A stretch of DNA of 64,000 nt from Coniella vitis (lineage: Eukaryota > Ascomycota > Sordariomycetes > Diaporthales > Schizoparmaceae). The position numbers and the translations under genes were made by a program. Location of the stretch: positions 3,480,501 to 3,544,500 of the forward strand of contig WUJK01000004.1 of assembly GCA_011317545.1 (NCBI GenBank), written 5' to 3'. Under the pieces are notes generated by a model, which was not told the DNA's origin, did not search any database, and saw nothing but the letters and a program-made list of their open reading frames with translations. Shown here in pieces: positions 21,111 to 33,540 of this stretch (its first letter is position 1; every line of letters starts with the position of its first letter).

Positions 21111-23353
21111 ATGTCCTACTACGGTGACTCGCAGTGGCCTGCTGGCGCCCAACCTGCCGGCTGGGACCACCAGACACCGCCCACACGCTCTGGTATGCTT
21201 GGGGACGACTCCGACCCTGTGTGGCCTGATACCCTCTTGGTGGCGCGCGTCAAGGCAATGTATGCTAATGACCCTGGCTCCTCTCTCACAGGCGCGAGCT
21301 CCACCATACCACGCGAAGAGACGTCCGCTTTCTGGTACCAGTTTGAAGGTATGTTTTTTTTCCTGGGTCTCTTGCATCCTGTCGCGTCGACATAAAAACA
21401 CCCTCTGCGCGCGGGCAGCAAATATCACAGCGAATATTGCGAGACTCGTCTAGTCCACACAAGATGAACCGCCCGACACGTCTACCACTTTTGCCTGCCA
21501 CCTCTTGTTCATCCGTCCAACCTCACCCGAGAAAAATATGTGAATAAAGAGAAGGGAAACTGTTAACACCCGACATTTGCAGAGGTCGAGCGTGCCATTG
21601 AAAATCTGGTCAAGAGCGGCAAGATGTTCAGTATGCCTGGGGCCAGACGTGAGTTTTCCCCGCCCTTCCCTGCCGGCCCTGCCAGAGTCTACCCCAAGCT
21701 TGGTGAGTATTCATACTTGTTCAAGTGCTGCTGGCTGGGTCTTGTACCACCAGTAATCCGCTGACAGTTATTTTCTCTTGCAATTCTTTAGACCCACGCG
21801 GTTCCGGCGGTCCCCAGCGACCACACTCGGTCGAGTTTGACGGTCGCCCTGGGCACCCTTCGTCGAACCTCCAGAACTTTTACGCCTCCCAACGGCACCA
21901 GTCCTCGCGCGGCTCCAATGAGGCAGAGCAGATGATGCAGCACAAGAGGAGGATGGCGGCTCAACGGGAGCGCGAGCTGCGCAATTACCATCAGGAGCAG
22001 CAGTTCAACCGAAGTAGGCCGCCCTCTTCTGTATAGCATCTTTCATCAAAGACAAAACAAAACAAGAAGCATTCCTATCGCACAATGAGAGAATACCCAA
22101 AGGGAAAAAACCCAAAGAAAAGGAAGCGACACGCGTTATACCCCCACACGCAAGGCGAAAAGAAACAAACAGAAGCAAAAAAAACAAAAACAAAAAAAAC
22201 GAGGGGTTATCAAGCAAGCAAGGGCAAGAACCTCCAAGGAGAGTCTGCGCTCGACGTGCTTGGTATTGCCGTCTTGTGTGTTTTCATCCGCGACGGTCCC
22301 GTCATCGCCTCAAGTGCGGCCTGAAGACATCGAGAACTGAATTGCTCTTCATCTATTCACTCTTCTTCCACACCCCAGCTTCTTTCCCCTCCATGACTTT
22401 TCCTCCCCTTTCCACTGTAAGATTGGACGTATTTGGACGGATGGATGGAAGGCGTGGATGGCAAGGACGGTGCGCGGTGCTCTCTCCCTTTGCCAATAGA
22501 CATTTTTCCCATGATGACCGAAAAAAAGACTGGATGATTGCAGTGGGCTGACAGTCGCTTTTCTTGTATAGCTGCCTTTGCCGACATAAGCCTCAATGCC
22601 GGTTCCGGTGCCAATCCTGCCCCAGCCAATGTCAATCCTGCCAATCCCAACCGCCCTGAACGGAACCTCAGCCCCGGTAACCTATCCGAGGAAGCACGTC
22701 GCGACCTGATTGCCCGCCAGCGCAGCGCTCTGTACGGCGAGGGTCCGTTTACCGACACTGGTGGCTATATTGACGAGACTGGGGCTCCACGCCAAGGACT
22801 GCCCGCCCACCACGGTGGACCCGCCAATCTGCGCGGGGCTTCGCCTCTGACCTACGAGTATGGGCGTAATCAGCCAGCTCACCCCGAGGCGGCTGCTGCC
22901 GCTGCCGCTACCGCGCAACCTTCTGCTGAGCCGATCGCGAGTGGCGGCGCACCCGTGGCATCGCGCTCAAGCAGCAATGCCAGCCCGCAGTCCAACCCTG
23001 GCGCCAAGGGCCCGCTGGAACAAACGAATCGCACCAGCAATTCTTCGCCTGGGGGCGGATCGCCGCAGAATTCCAAGCCTCCTTCCGGCAAGGTGGTCGC
23101 TCCCATCGGGACCCGACCCTCTGTGTCTTCGGCCAGCCAAGGATCGGTTCATGCTGCACTGGCAAAACAATCCTCGACCCCTCTATCATCTCCACTGGCA
23201 CAAGGGTACAACGCTCCAGGAAGTGGCGACGCGGCTGGTTCAATTGCTGCGCCTTCCACGGCAGCACCGGGCGATGGCTCTACGGGATTGGGCAAATGGA
23301 GCCAACGCGGCGGCCCATGGGGTCCCAAGACTCAGACAAGTGTTTGGGGATAA
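21111..23353 (+). CDS. conserved-looking fungal protein of unknown function, five exons
   Basis: Exons are 21111-21192, 21292-21348, 21583-21702, 21792-22013 and 22572-23353, giving 420 residues. Introns: GTATGC...CAG (99 nt), GTATGT...CAG (234 nt), GTGAGT...TAG (89 nt) and GTAGGC...TAG (558 nt, branch GCTGAC). The N-terminus begins MSYYGDSQWP. The segment FWYQFEEVERAIENLVKSGK spans exons 2-3 and looks helical and conserved. A helical Arg/Gln-rich segment (KRRMAAQRERELRNYHQEQQ) ends exon 4. The C-terminal half is low-complexity (Ala, Ser, Pro, Gly) and ends GGPWGPKTQTSVWG. No transmembrane segment, signal peptide or known enzyme motif is seen. I do not recognise the family and assign no function. 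The first intron keeps frame if retained, and the last is unusually long (see findings). Confidence 0.75.
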
Positions 23354-25783
23354 GATCTCAACAATCCGGCTCCGTTCGGCTTCCGGGGCCCACCACCTGT
23401 TTGGAAAATTAGCGACACTGGTGTGAAGAGCAAGTCTGAAAGGAAAGAAGAGTCAAAACGGCGTCTTTTGTGATCTTTGCATGCATTTGGTCTTGGAGGG
23501 AAAAAAATAATAATCAGGTTGGCTGGGCTAGCACGACGAACTCAAGGGTGTTTGGTGCTTTTGTTCTTGACGGTCGGCATTTCAGCATTTGCGGGAAGGC
23601 GTCCAGACAAACAATACCTCCTACTGCATTGGCATTCGGCATTGGCGTAGGGCCTTGAATGACGGCTGGGATCTTTTTTTCTTTTTACAAGGAGGTTATT
23701 GTTCTCGAAATGGAAAGGGAAAGGGAAATGGGGGTTGTTTTTATGTGTCTTTTGATTTACTGAGGGCTTTGGCTGGAGCTTTGGATTTTATTTTTCTCTC
23801 TTTCAACATCTGGAAGAGCGCGAAAAAAAAAGGTGGGATCAAGGAATACTCGAGTCAAGCGGGCGCCAGGTCTGGTCAATGGGGCTGTCTTCTGTTGTTC
23901 CGGTCCTGGAGAGAATTGTCGGGCCGGAGTTTTGACTTGATATGTTTTCTTTTCCTTTTTCATCATGGGGAAGGTTTTTGCAGGAGCTCTGTCTTTGTTT
24001 CTTTTTCTGATCTTTGTTTGACGGGTGGTTGTTTTACAAACATACAACCTGTTATGCCTAATATCGTCCATTCTGTTTCATCTTGTCGGTGGTGGTTGCG
24101 GAAGGGGCAACGTTGGCGTTTCTTAACCATTATTATTACTATCATCTTATTTGGTTGTTTTTTTTTTGCTCTTGTTTCGCTGTTATCCTTCCAAGTGACT
24201 GCCATCAGATTGAGACTGCAGAGGAAGGTCGAGCAGTATCCAAGACGTTAGTCGGATCCCTTGGGGATCCTGTCACGGAGATGAGAAGATGACTGCCACG
24301 ATGCTGAGCTATTATATGGTATTACGACAAGGAAGAAGCAGGCAGGGGGAGGAAGGCAATGCTTCAGGTAGGGCTTTAGGATGATATAGGGCAAGGCTTT
24401 CAAAGATACCCAGTTTGCAATTTCTCTTGGGTTGTTTTATATAGTGCAAAGTTATGGTGGTGCCTTTGATCGAAGTCGGTTGGATTTGCTTGAATTACAG
24501 TGCTGAGGGTAGTGCTGTCTGCTATCTGGTGAGCCGACGAAGAGACTAGGGCACGTCATGTTTTACCCAAGGGTAAGCAGCTCATTTCTGACCTCTTTTT
24601 AGATTAGTGTGTATAGTTCTTTTGGACGGAGCTATGTGAATCGATTTCATGGAGCGGCATGAAATTGGGGGACTTGGACACAGAAGCTCCAGGAGGATTA
24701 AGATGCACCACTTGGTGTAGGACATTTACCGATTTTCCTTTTCCCTTTGTTCCATAATGCGAGGCCTTAAGAATGGCACATGGCAGGAAAACAAGAAGGG
24801 AGGGGGGGGGGATTGATGGGTGGTATAAGTGTGGGAGGGAGTAAAGAGCATGCAGATTGTGATCTGAGACACACCTTATTAGGACGCGAGGTATATGCAA
24901 GGCAGTCTTGGGAATTCCAGAGAGGGAATTGTACATCGAGGTGCATATCATGTATAGAGAGAGAGAGAGAGAGAGAGAGAGTCGAGTAGCGGCAGTGGTA
25001 TCAATAGTCCGGGTATTTCTGCGAGATCAAACTGGGCGTGACATATAAATATGAGATATCTTTGTACTATATTTATATAAGACTATATCATCTTTGGGGG
25101 TTGTTGATGTCGAGGGCTTAGTTTGGATGGATCAAGCTAGATGCCGGTTTGGTTAGCATGAATGGTCAATGTGATAGTGAGAGTGAGAGGGTGTGGATGT
25201 GGGTGAGGTTTTGATTAGAAGAGAGCGGTGTTGGTGCATATATAATATAAAGGATATCCTGTGGCTTTGCATAACAAAAATAATACCAAAATATATCTTA
25301 TAGTATGATCTGGAATGGCCAAGATACAGGCGAGACAATATCATCTGACAAATGTAAATATAGAGTCGTGACCAGGCTCAGCTTTGATGGTTTTCATAAT
25401 ATTGATATTATGCTTGAAGTCTGATTCCTCATTGTGGATTTGCAATGCGTGACTGGAGATGGATAAAAGTATACACGTCGTAAGGATTTATTGGTCGAGA
25501 CAAGTCCGGATAATCCTTATTGGGGGATGCACTATTACTATATGCAGTTTATCTGCTTCTTCTTCTTCTCCTCCTCCCTCACTGCCCTGGCGCAATGCGC
25601 ACAAGCACGCCTTCAAGCCCAACAGTCCAATATACCCAGGGCTGAATAGATGAAGACAGGTATCATACCCTACACCACCCTGCCCCAAGCCTCCTGGGCC
25701 CTCCCTGCCTGGGCTCTCGGCAATATACCCATCTATACCTCTTCACGATTCCACCGCCCAGCTCAGCTCGCAGCTCGCGAGCC
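23354..25783. other. intergenic between two convergent genes
   Basis: No gene seen. T-rich stretches at 23680-24180 are probably 3' UTR of the unknown gene. A (GA)n tract lies at 24957-24981. The right end holds the 3' region of the minus-strand AhpC-like gene. Confidence 0.55.
24957..24981. repeat. (GA)n microsatellite
   Basis: About 12 uninterrupted AG units in intergenic DNA. Confidence 0.9.
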
Positions 25784-27059
25784 TTATACCCTCGCACCAC
25801 CGCCACCGCCACCGCCCCCGCCCAACAGCGCCGCAAAACCAGCCTCCAGGTCCATCAACTCGTCCGCACTCTTTGCTTTCCCTCCCCAGACGACGACCCC
25901 GCGCTCGTCGACCGCAAAGGCCCCGCCTTGCTGCCACTTGTTGCCCATGACGGGCGTCACCGGGCCATCACCAGCCACGCCGCCGCCGCCGCCCACTTGG
26001 GCCTGGGCCTCTGGACCCGGCGCCCTTCCTCCTCCCCTTCCACCACCACCACCAGCAGCAGCAGCAGCAGCAGAGTCACCATCCAGCGCAGCCCCCGCCG
26101 TCCTCGCCATCGACCCCGCCACCCTCGCCCCCAACCAGCCGCCCTTCTCGACCTTCCACGCCGCCGTCTGCGTGGCCGGGTTGAAGTAGTACCACAGCGA
26201 CGACAGGCCCAGGCCCCACGCGGCGTACACGGCGCGGTCGTCGTCGATGACCACCTGGACGTTCCACGCGCCGCCCACGAGGTCGAGCCACTTGGCGGTT
26301 GCGGCCGGCGAGGCGTGCGAGACGGCGAGCACGGTGATGTGGGCGTGCTGGGACTTGGCTGCGAGGGCGCGCAGCGTGAGGAACGTGCGTTGGGCGACTG
26401 TTGGTTTGGGTCAAGTTGCGGGGTGGTTGAGCTTTTTGTTAGTGGTTGGATTTTCTTTTTGATTTCTTTTTCTTTACACATGATTCTAGTGCAAACGGCC
26501 AGATGACGATGAAGAAGAAGATGACGATTATGATGACAGCCTATAAGAAAAAGGAAAAGAAAAAGGGAAAAAGGGAAAAAGGGAAAAAGGGAAAAAAGGA
26601 AAAAAGGAAAAAAGGAAAGAAAGAAAAAAGACAGTCACACATACAAGCACACCCCACACAGCGCAAAAACACCACAACCACCTTCCTGCCCTTGCCCAGC
26701 ACCAACTTGCCGTCGCGATCCGCCGGCGCACCGTCGCCAATGGCAGGACACTGGGCCGCCACGGGGACCGGCGGCGGGTTGGTCGACAGCCAGGGCTGGA
26801 CGGTCAGGGGGAGGTTCTGGACGCGCATCCACTTGGGCCATGCTGCTCCTGCTGTTGCTCCTGCTGTTGCTACTTGGTTGTCGTCGCCGTCGCCGTCCTG
26901 GTTGGATGGGGATGTGGTATTGAGCTTTTTGGAGGAGGAGGACGACGAGGAGGAGGGCTTTTGTGGTTCGGCGGCAGCAGGCGTGTTGAGGAAGCTGAGG
27001 GCGTCTTTGGGGATGCCGAGCTTTTTCATGGCGAGTTTTGCGCCGAATGAGTTGAACAT
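25784..27059 (-). CDS. AhpC/TSA-like thioredoxin-fold protein
   Basis: Two exons: 27059-26645 and 26397-25784 (342 residues). The intron (26644-26398, 247 nt) starts GTATGT, has TTGAC as a branch-like site and ends CAG. It contains a long GGAAAAA-type purine repeat. The start ATG has a CCACC context. Residues 1-100 are Ser/Pro/Ala-rich. The thioredoxin-like core begins near 100: KVVVVFLRCVGCAFAQRTF (Cys134 and Cys137 as a C-x-x-C), then ITVLAVSHASP, VVIDDDRAVYAAWGLGLSSL and WKVEKGGWLG, as in the fungal AhpC/TSA antioxidant (PRXL2/SelU-like) family. The C-terminus is Gly/Ala-rich and ends in a poly-Gly run followed by ARV. A peroxidase or redox role is inferred from the family. Substrate and partner are unknown. 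Confidence 0.85.
26548..26630. repeat. polypurine G(A)n tandem repeat inside the AhpC-like intron
   Basis: Repeated GGGAAAAA/GGAAAAA units on the plus strand (polypyrimidine on the coding strand) make up about a third of the intron. Confidence 0.85.
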
Positions 27060-30000
27060 GGTGGGCAATATGGTTGTTTTTGAAACTCTGGTCGAGTGAT
27101 GATGATGCGAAAGTTGAAGCACACAAGGTTGACAACTCTTTCGCGATATTATAAGAGAACAACAAACAACAATATCAACAACAACAATACAAGAGAAAGA
27201 GAAGGGAAAAGGATAATTTTTTCTGAGTTCAATTCCTTTTTCTTTCCTTTCTTGAGAATAAGACTACCCTCTTCGACGAAACATATCCTGCAACAACCAA
27301 CCACGCCAGCTGCGCGCCATGCGCTTTTCCCTCCCCCCCCCTCCTGGTCCATTCCATCAGTGCGAGCGTCCCCCCGTGCGTTGTGCCAAGTTGAAGCCGC
27401 AAAAGCAGCGCAAGGCGTCACTAAAGAAACGGAAACAAGGTGTGCCCCCCTTTGAGACGGTCCATGTCGCAGGTACAGACGTCCATGCTTCAGACGCGGT
27501 AGACCAGACTAGACAACACTAAGTGATTACGACTTACTCGTCAAACCTGTGGCTTCGACGTTTATCAAATCAAATCAAATCATCCTTGACCTCCGCCCTC
27601 CTCTCGCCCATAATCAAGTGTCCAGACGAACGAGGGCTGAGATGGTCATAGAGATGAGGTGGGGATGAAATAGATGTCGGCGAGAGGCATATTTTCGTAC
27701 TATCATGAAAGGTGTTTGAGACGTTTGGGCCAATACTGACGGACAGGAAAAGCACAACAACTTTGGCATTGAAACATGATCTTTCTCTGCTTTGCGGCAA
27801 GTCGTATTAGCATCAGCAAAACAGCAAAAAAGCAAACCACGTATATATAGTATATACAGTACCCAAACTAAAGAAACCACAATTCTTATCTTCCTAGGCC
27901 TGAGCGAGTTTTGTCCCAGACCGAGAATCATACAAGAAAACAATCGAGGCAGAAGAGAGAGAGAAAAAAAAGAAAAAAAAGAAAAAAAAAAAAGGAAAGG
28001 CGGCACAGGCCCTGCCAAGCGTTGAATCGGCGTCAAAACAACCTCGTGCTAAAACAAAAACAATCACCTTGTCAACAAAGCCAGCTGAAGAAGAGGAGGA
28101 ACTTTATTATTCTTCGGAGCCAGGGCCGTGATCAAGTATGGTGGACGGTGCTAGTCTATTTTTATTCTTCCACCCACGGACATGTCGTGCCCGAGATGCC
28201 TCTTTTGGGAACATCTCTGATGTAATTACGATCAATGGACATTACGGGTAGGAACATGGATCAAAAAAGAACGAAATCAAGACTTACAAGACGACGACAA
28301 CGACGATAACGACGGCTATGATGAAGACTCTCATTCAAAACATCCTCACACGCCATCTGCAAAGCACGTACAGTACAGCCAAGTATGAGAGAATTGAAAC
28401 AAGTTCCCAAAGTAATTCTACGGCATATACTTGCTTACTTTGCTGCCCACTGTCTATTTCCTTTTCTCCCCCCTCCCTACCATCCTTCTAATGTAGGCTT
28501 AAAAAGAGAGATCTGACTACAGATGCATTCCGGAAAATACGCACCACGATGCCGAATCCCCCCCCCTCTGCAGTGCCAGATCAAAGAGGATGATGGCAGA
28601 GAATCAGTCCAGGACGAACGCATGCATGGTATACAAGCATGCAAGTACATGGTAATATAGTAATGTAGGTTATAAGTATACAACGCTTAAACGCTTATGC
28701 TTACGGCTTGCCTTGGGTTTGGGGGCAAAAAGGGGGAAAGAAGGGTACTCATGCTTTGTGATAGAGTTACCAACGTCAGACATGAGACGAACAGTTGCCA
28801 TATTGGGCCAGTCAGTCTGTGTCTGCGTTCTGTCTGCCAAAGTGTATGTATGTACTGTGGTGGGAACTTGTGCGCTTTGTGCTGCAACTGGTTCCCTCGT
28901 TTAATGAGGCTGACGTGGAAAAGCCAAATGGAAATGCCGAGTTTATCCAGTACTTTTGGGTGCAAATGTACTCAACAGCCGCTGAGCTGCAACTTGCATA
29001 TAAATTGCCTATAGCTTCTCATTTCCATTCTATTCATGTCCAGAAAGCGCCCAAACCACACTGTGCCATTGGTGACTGCGCGCCTTGCTCCTCTCTTCCT
29101 CCCACTCTCCACGAGGCTGACGTATACCTTTTCCCTACTATGCACAGTATTGTGGCAAGTTGTGGCCTCGTAGAGTCGCAAGAGCCAATGCATGTGCATA
29201 CTATGTATGTAGTATTTGATTCGTAGCGTTGCGTTCTGGCAATGTCAACTTCGGAGTAGCACATGGTGTAACCAGCGGACCGTTTCCAAAAAAGGGTGGC
29301 CTGCAGGACCCGGAAGACACTCCCGCAGGCTTTTTTATTTTTATTCTTTTAGTTTTGCATCTGGGGGTGGGGGGATTGGAACAAGACCTCGGCGAACGGC
29401 AAGCTGGCGGACTTTGTTCCCAGAGAGACTGGTGGAGGCTGCTTTGGGGCCGCTATCGTTCAATCTAGTGGCTCTGGTACGCTGATGGATAACACGGCAA
29501 CGGTGCCTTGCCATGCCTTGCCTATTCTTGGGCTTTGCTTGCTGCGGATGAGCAACGGCCGAGCTGAACGCTGCAAAGATTCGCCAAGCGCTTTGCTTTG
29601 CTGCTGCTGCAGGGCATCCAACACGAATCTGGCCTGACGGCTTGGCTTTTCTATTTTGTCGCTCTTTATCTCTCGGCCTGCACATCAAGATCTGGAACCT
29701 GCTGATCAAAGTCGGGCCCCCGCTTTGCCTGCAAGGAACCAGCTTACCTTTCTTGGGCTTAGGCTGCTTTGATAGTGTCAGTATTTGGGCAGCTGGCAGT
29801 CTGGCAAACGCAGACAAAGGACCGATGTTGACACACACATATATCCATAGTACTATGATATGTGCTTTCGTAATGGGGGGGGGGGAGGGGTGGCAGCCTC
29901 CATGCCTATCGATCTGCTTCCCCCGATCTGCCTGCCCAGAAACAAATGTCAAATGGTCACACTCGAGCTTCGAGCAAAGGCGCCCAAAGTGGCAAGGCAT

Positions 30001-33000
30001 AGCGTAGCAATGGGCGAGATGTCATTGCTCGGCGTTGGCGGGAATGAGGTGCAGACAAGAGGTAACACCAGGCCACCCACCCACCCCAAAGGCAGAGAGA
30101 GGGGCAGAGGGAGAGAGAGAGGCCAGGCCCCGACCAAGTAGCACCCGTGCAACAAACGATAGAGACTGGCGCTGCAGCAAAAGGGGTGCGTTACGCCACG
30201 GAGCCTCAAGCCACAAAATGTCATGCCATGCTATGCGCGATGCTGTCACTGCCTGGACAGTAGGCGGAGCATGGCTCCCGAAAGGTAGCGCAAGCAATCG
30301 AGGCGGCTGCGATGACTGTCTGTACCCATCCTGCCAGATCGCTGTCTGGTCTCGCTTCGTACCGGGGTAGAGTGTATTTGGGCGAATGGGTGCGCATGTG
30401 ACACCAGCCCTTGCAGGGCCAAGAACATCATCCAGAGCAGGAGAAAGAGCAAGCCACAACTAACGCTGAGGCGCTTGTCGGGTGAACAGTCAGCTCGAGG
30501 ATGGCACAGTCAGTCTGTACATAGTACTATATGTGGACGGTCGCACAGCACCTGCGAGAGTCAGCCCCGCGAACCGTGGTAGGGGCTGGATGGATGGGAA
30601 GGTTGAATAATTCTGTAAGCTTTGGCTTGTCACGGCTCCCGCGCTTGTATTGTCGAGGCGAGCCGAAGGCTTGACGGTCTAGCCAAGACGGGGCGCAGAA
30701 GAGGAGCATTGGGCGTGGCGTCTGACAGCAAAAGCCAGACAGCTGTGCTCGACCTCAAGAGGGGGCCTGCGACAGGCGTCGCTTCGAGACAAAGAGCGGT
30801 CGTCGGTGGAGCAGAGAATGCAAGGCGTGGTGGGTCTTTTTGGGAACTTTGGCGGCCTGCAGCGACGAATAGAGCAACAACAAGGAAGCGTAGTAGAACA
30901 AGAGAAGCCGGAGCCCAACAAGGGCTCATTGGATACCAAAGACCCCGTAGGCACTGCAACGGTCGGTTTGCGGTTGTATGCGAGCGGTGCGTGTGTGTGG
31001 GGGGAGGAACAAGCGGCGGCACAGAGAGCGAGACGGAGATGGCGGCACGCCGTTCGATACGATAAGGCTGTGCACGCACCCTCCAAAGTCAATATCGAGT
31101 CTAGCAGTCTAGCAAGCATGCAGTGCAATCAATATCTGGGTAGGGGAGGCCGGGAAAGAATACGAAACCTTGCCCTCACACACCCCTCGCAGTGACTGGC
31201 GAAGCCGCCCATGGACGGCCAAGCGAGCCGACCAGGGACGACCGAGGATAGCACATAGTATGGGCTGATTTTGGGGAGCGTGGTCGAAGCCGTCCAGGTT
31301 TGTGGTCTGTCTGTCTGTCTGTCTGTCTGTTGTCGTTGTTGTCGTCGCTGTAGTCGGGCAAGGAGATGGACGAGATGAAGGGAACAAGAACGTACCCATA
31401 CGTGTTTGAAAATGGGGCTTGAAACTTGCAGAGACTCATAGTACAAAGTACTTACTTGTATGTACTTTTCTAGCAGGCGGTTGTAGTTGCACGGGGTGCC
31501 TGGTTTAGTGCATGCACCTTGCGAGATGATGCCAGGGGCAGCGGTGGCCTCTCCGCCCAGAAGGCAAGGCACAGCGGCGGAAAGGGGCCGTTGGCATGTG
31601 GCCGGGAGTGCTTTCCAGGGCAGGGCCCCCCGATATTTGGTGTGAATGAGCCCTATCGATACGGACCATGTACCCAACTGTCCGGCAGCCTGCCCGCCCA
31701 GCACCACCCACGAGCTTTTGCAGGCAGGTGTCATTGACCCTTTGGCTCAACTTTCCTTTCTCTGCCCTTAATTGCCACCTCATCCCCAATCATAGCCACG
31801 CTCGATGGAGGATGTACTGCTCATGTGACATGTGCAGCATCTATGAGCCCGAACTCTTCCACCATGGCCACGGCAGTATACTATGTAGCGTTGCATGTGT
31901 GCGCGCAGAATGCAGAGCCAAGGTGGACTTGCATACCCTTTTACCGTGATGATGCAAGCCATGGTGTTTCGGCCAGCCCATGACGTGTGCGTAAATGCCA
32001 AAAAGCCACACCACCGAGTTTGGGTCCATTGGATTGATTGGGTGAGTCCCCCCCCTGGCCCGATCAATTGCCCCCGCCGGGCTAGTGGGGCCTCTCCCCG
32101 CAAAGAAACGCAGAAACGGCTTGCCGATTGTTTTAGCATCCAACCCAGCAAATCACGCCCAGGACCAGGGCGCCAGAGTTTAGCACAGACTACAGAGCGC
32201 AGGGCGCCTGGGCGTGTACTTTGTAGGGTCCCGAGAGCCAAATTCCAGGGGCCCAGACGGACGGGCCGCTAGCTGCCACTGCACCCTGGCTGTAGATCTT
32301 GACCCAGGCTGCCTCTATATCTGCGTCAAACTGCACCTTTTTCACCTTGTGTGCGTCCAGCCAATGCAATACCATGGGCAACCGATAGCGAGCGAGCACG
32401 CCCGTAGATGCGATTTGTAACTTTCCCATCGACTGCTTGGCCACTCGGATCTTGTCGTGGATTCGACTGCTGGATTTGCATACCAACGCCATCCTTTGCT
32501 TCCAGCGCTTGGCGTGCAAGCCTTTTGTACAAAAGTGCCCGTCCTGTGGGTTCAAAATACGCGCGCTGCATTGATACATGCTGCCAGCGATCACTCAGTA
32601 GGGCTCTTAGGTAAGCCAGTCCATGCAGCTGCCCAGCGCAGTACGATGTACGTACAATACTAGGTATGTACAGTGTGCATGCTGCTGTAACTCGGAAAAA
32701 CAGGGCGTGCAACAGGCTCTAGAACAGTGGCTACAGGACCTACATAGTACTGCACAGAGCATGCAGCCCCGGCCAGCAGCACGCAACCCACCGTAACACC
32801 CACCACCACCTTGTAAAGTACTGGTGTACTTTGAACTGTACAGTGAGTATTCCATTGTCCATGCACTGCAAACCCCCCCCCCCACCCCCAAATTCTCGCC
32901 AACCCATTTTTGATTGTCCCCTCTCCAACTTGGCCTCACACCGGTGCTTTTCCTTCTCGAACATTGATTGCGTCTGCCCGGAGCCATTACCCAGGCCCTG

Positions 33001-33504
33001 AACCTGCAGCCCCCAACCAACTCTACCGCTGCTGCACCCGCTGCAACGAAACAAGCCTTGGGTGGGCACTGCCAGCAACAAAGTACTGTACCTACTTACT
33101 TTGCTACTGCTGCTGCTGCTGCTTGGGCCCTCGAACCCGACTTCCAACATCCTCGCCCTTCTCCTTGCCTTGTGAGCATCCGCATATCCGCAGCGCTGAT
33201 CGACTTCCTGCCCCTACAACGACTGCTCACCGACCGACCGACCGACCAACCAGCCGACCGAGAGTCACGACTCCTCCTTCACGGCGACGTCGCAAACACG
33301 ATTGAAGTGATACTCTCGTTGACTCTGGACTGGAGCAACGACTGCCTGCCTGCCTGTTAGTTGTGCGTCTGCAAATCGACACGCTTTGCTTCCTCTTCCC
33401 GTTCCGTTGCCGTGCGTTTATTTGCCTCCTTCGATCCTGCTCTGCTCGCGACGAGACGAGACGAGCCAAGACGACACTCATTGCACGCCCTCTGAAGACA
33501 TCAC

Positions 33505-33540
<36 letters not shown>

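Noticed and set aside
29341..30000. 219-codon minus-strand frame in the gene-poor region
   Set aside because: No domain, no start context, random-like composition, no splicing partner.
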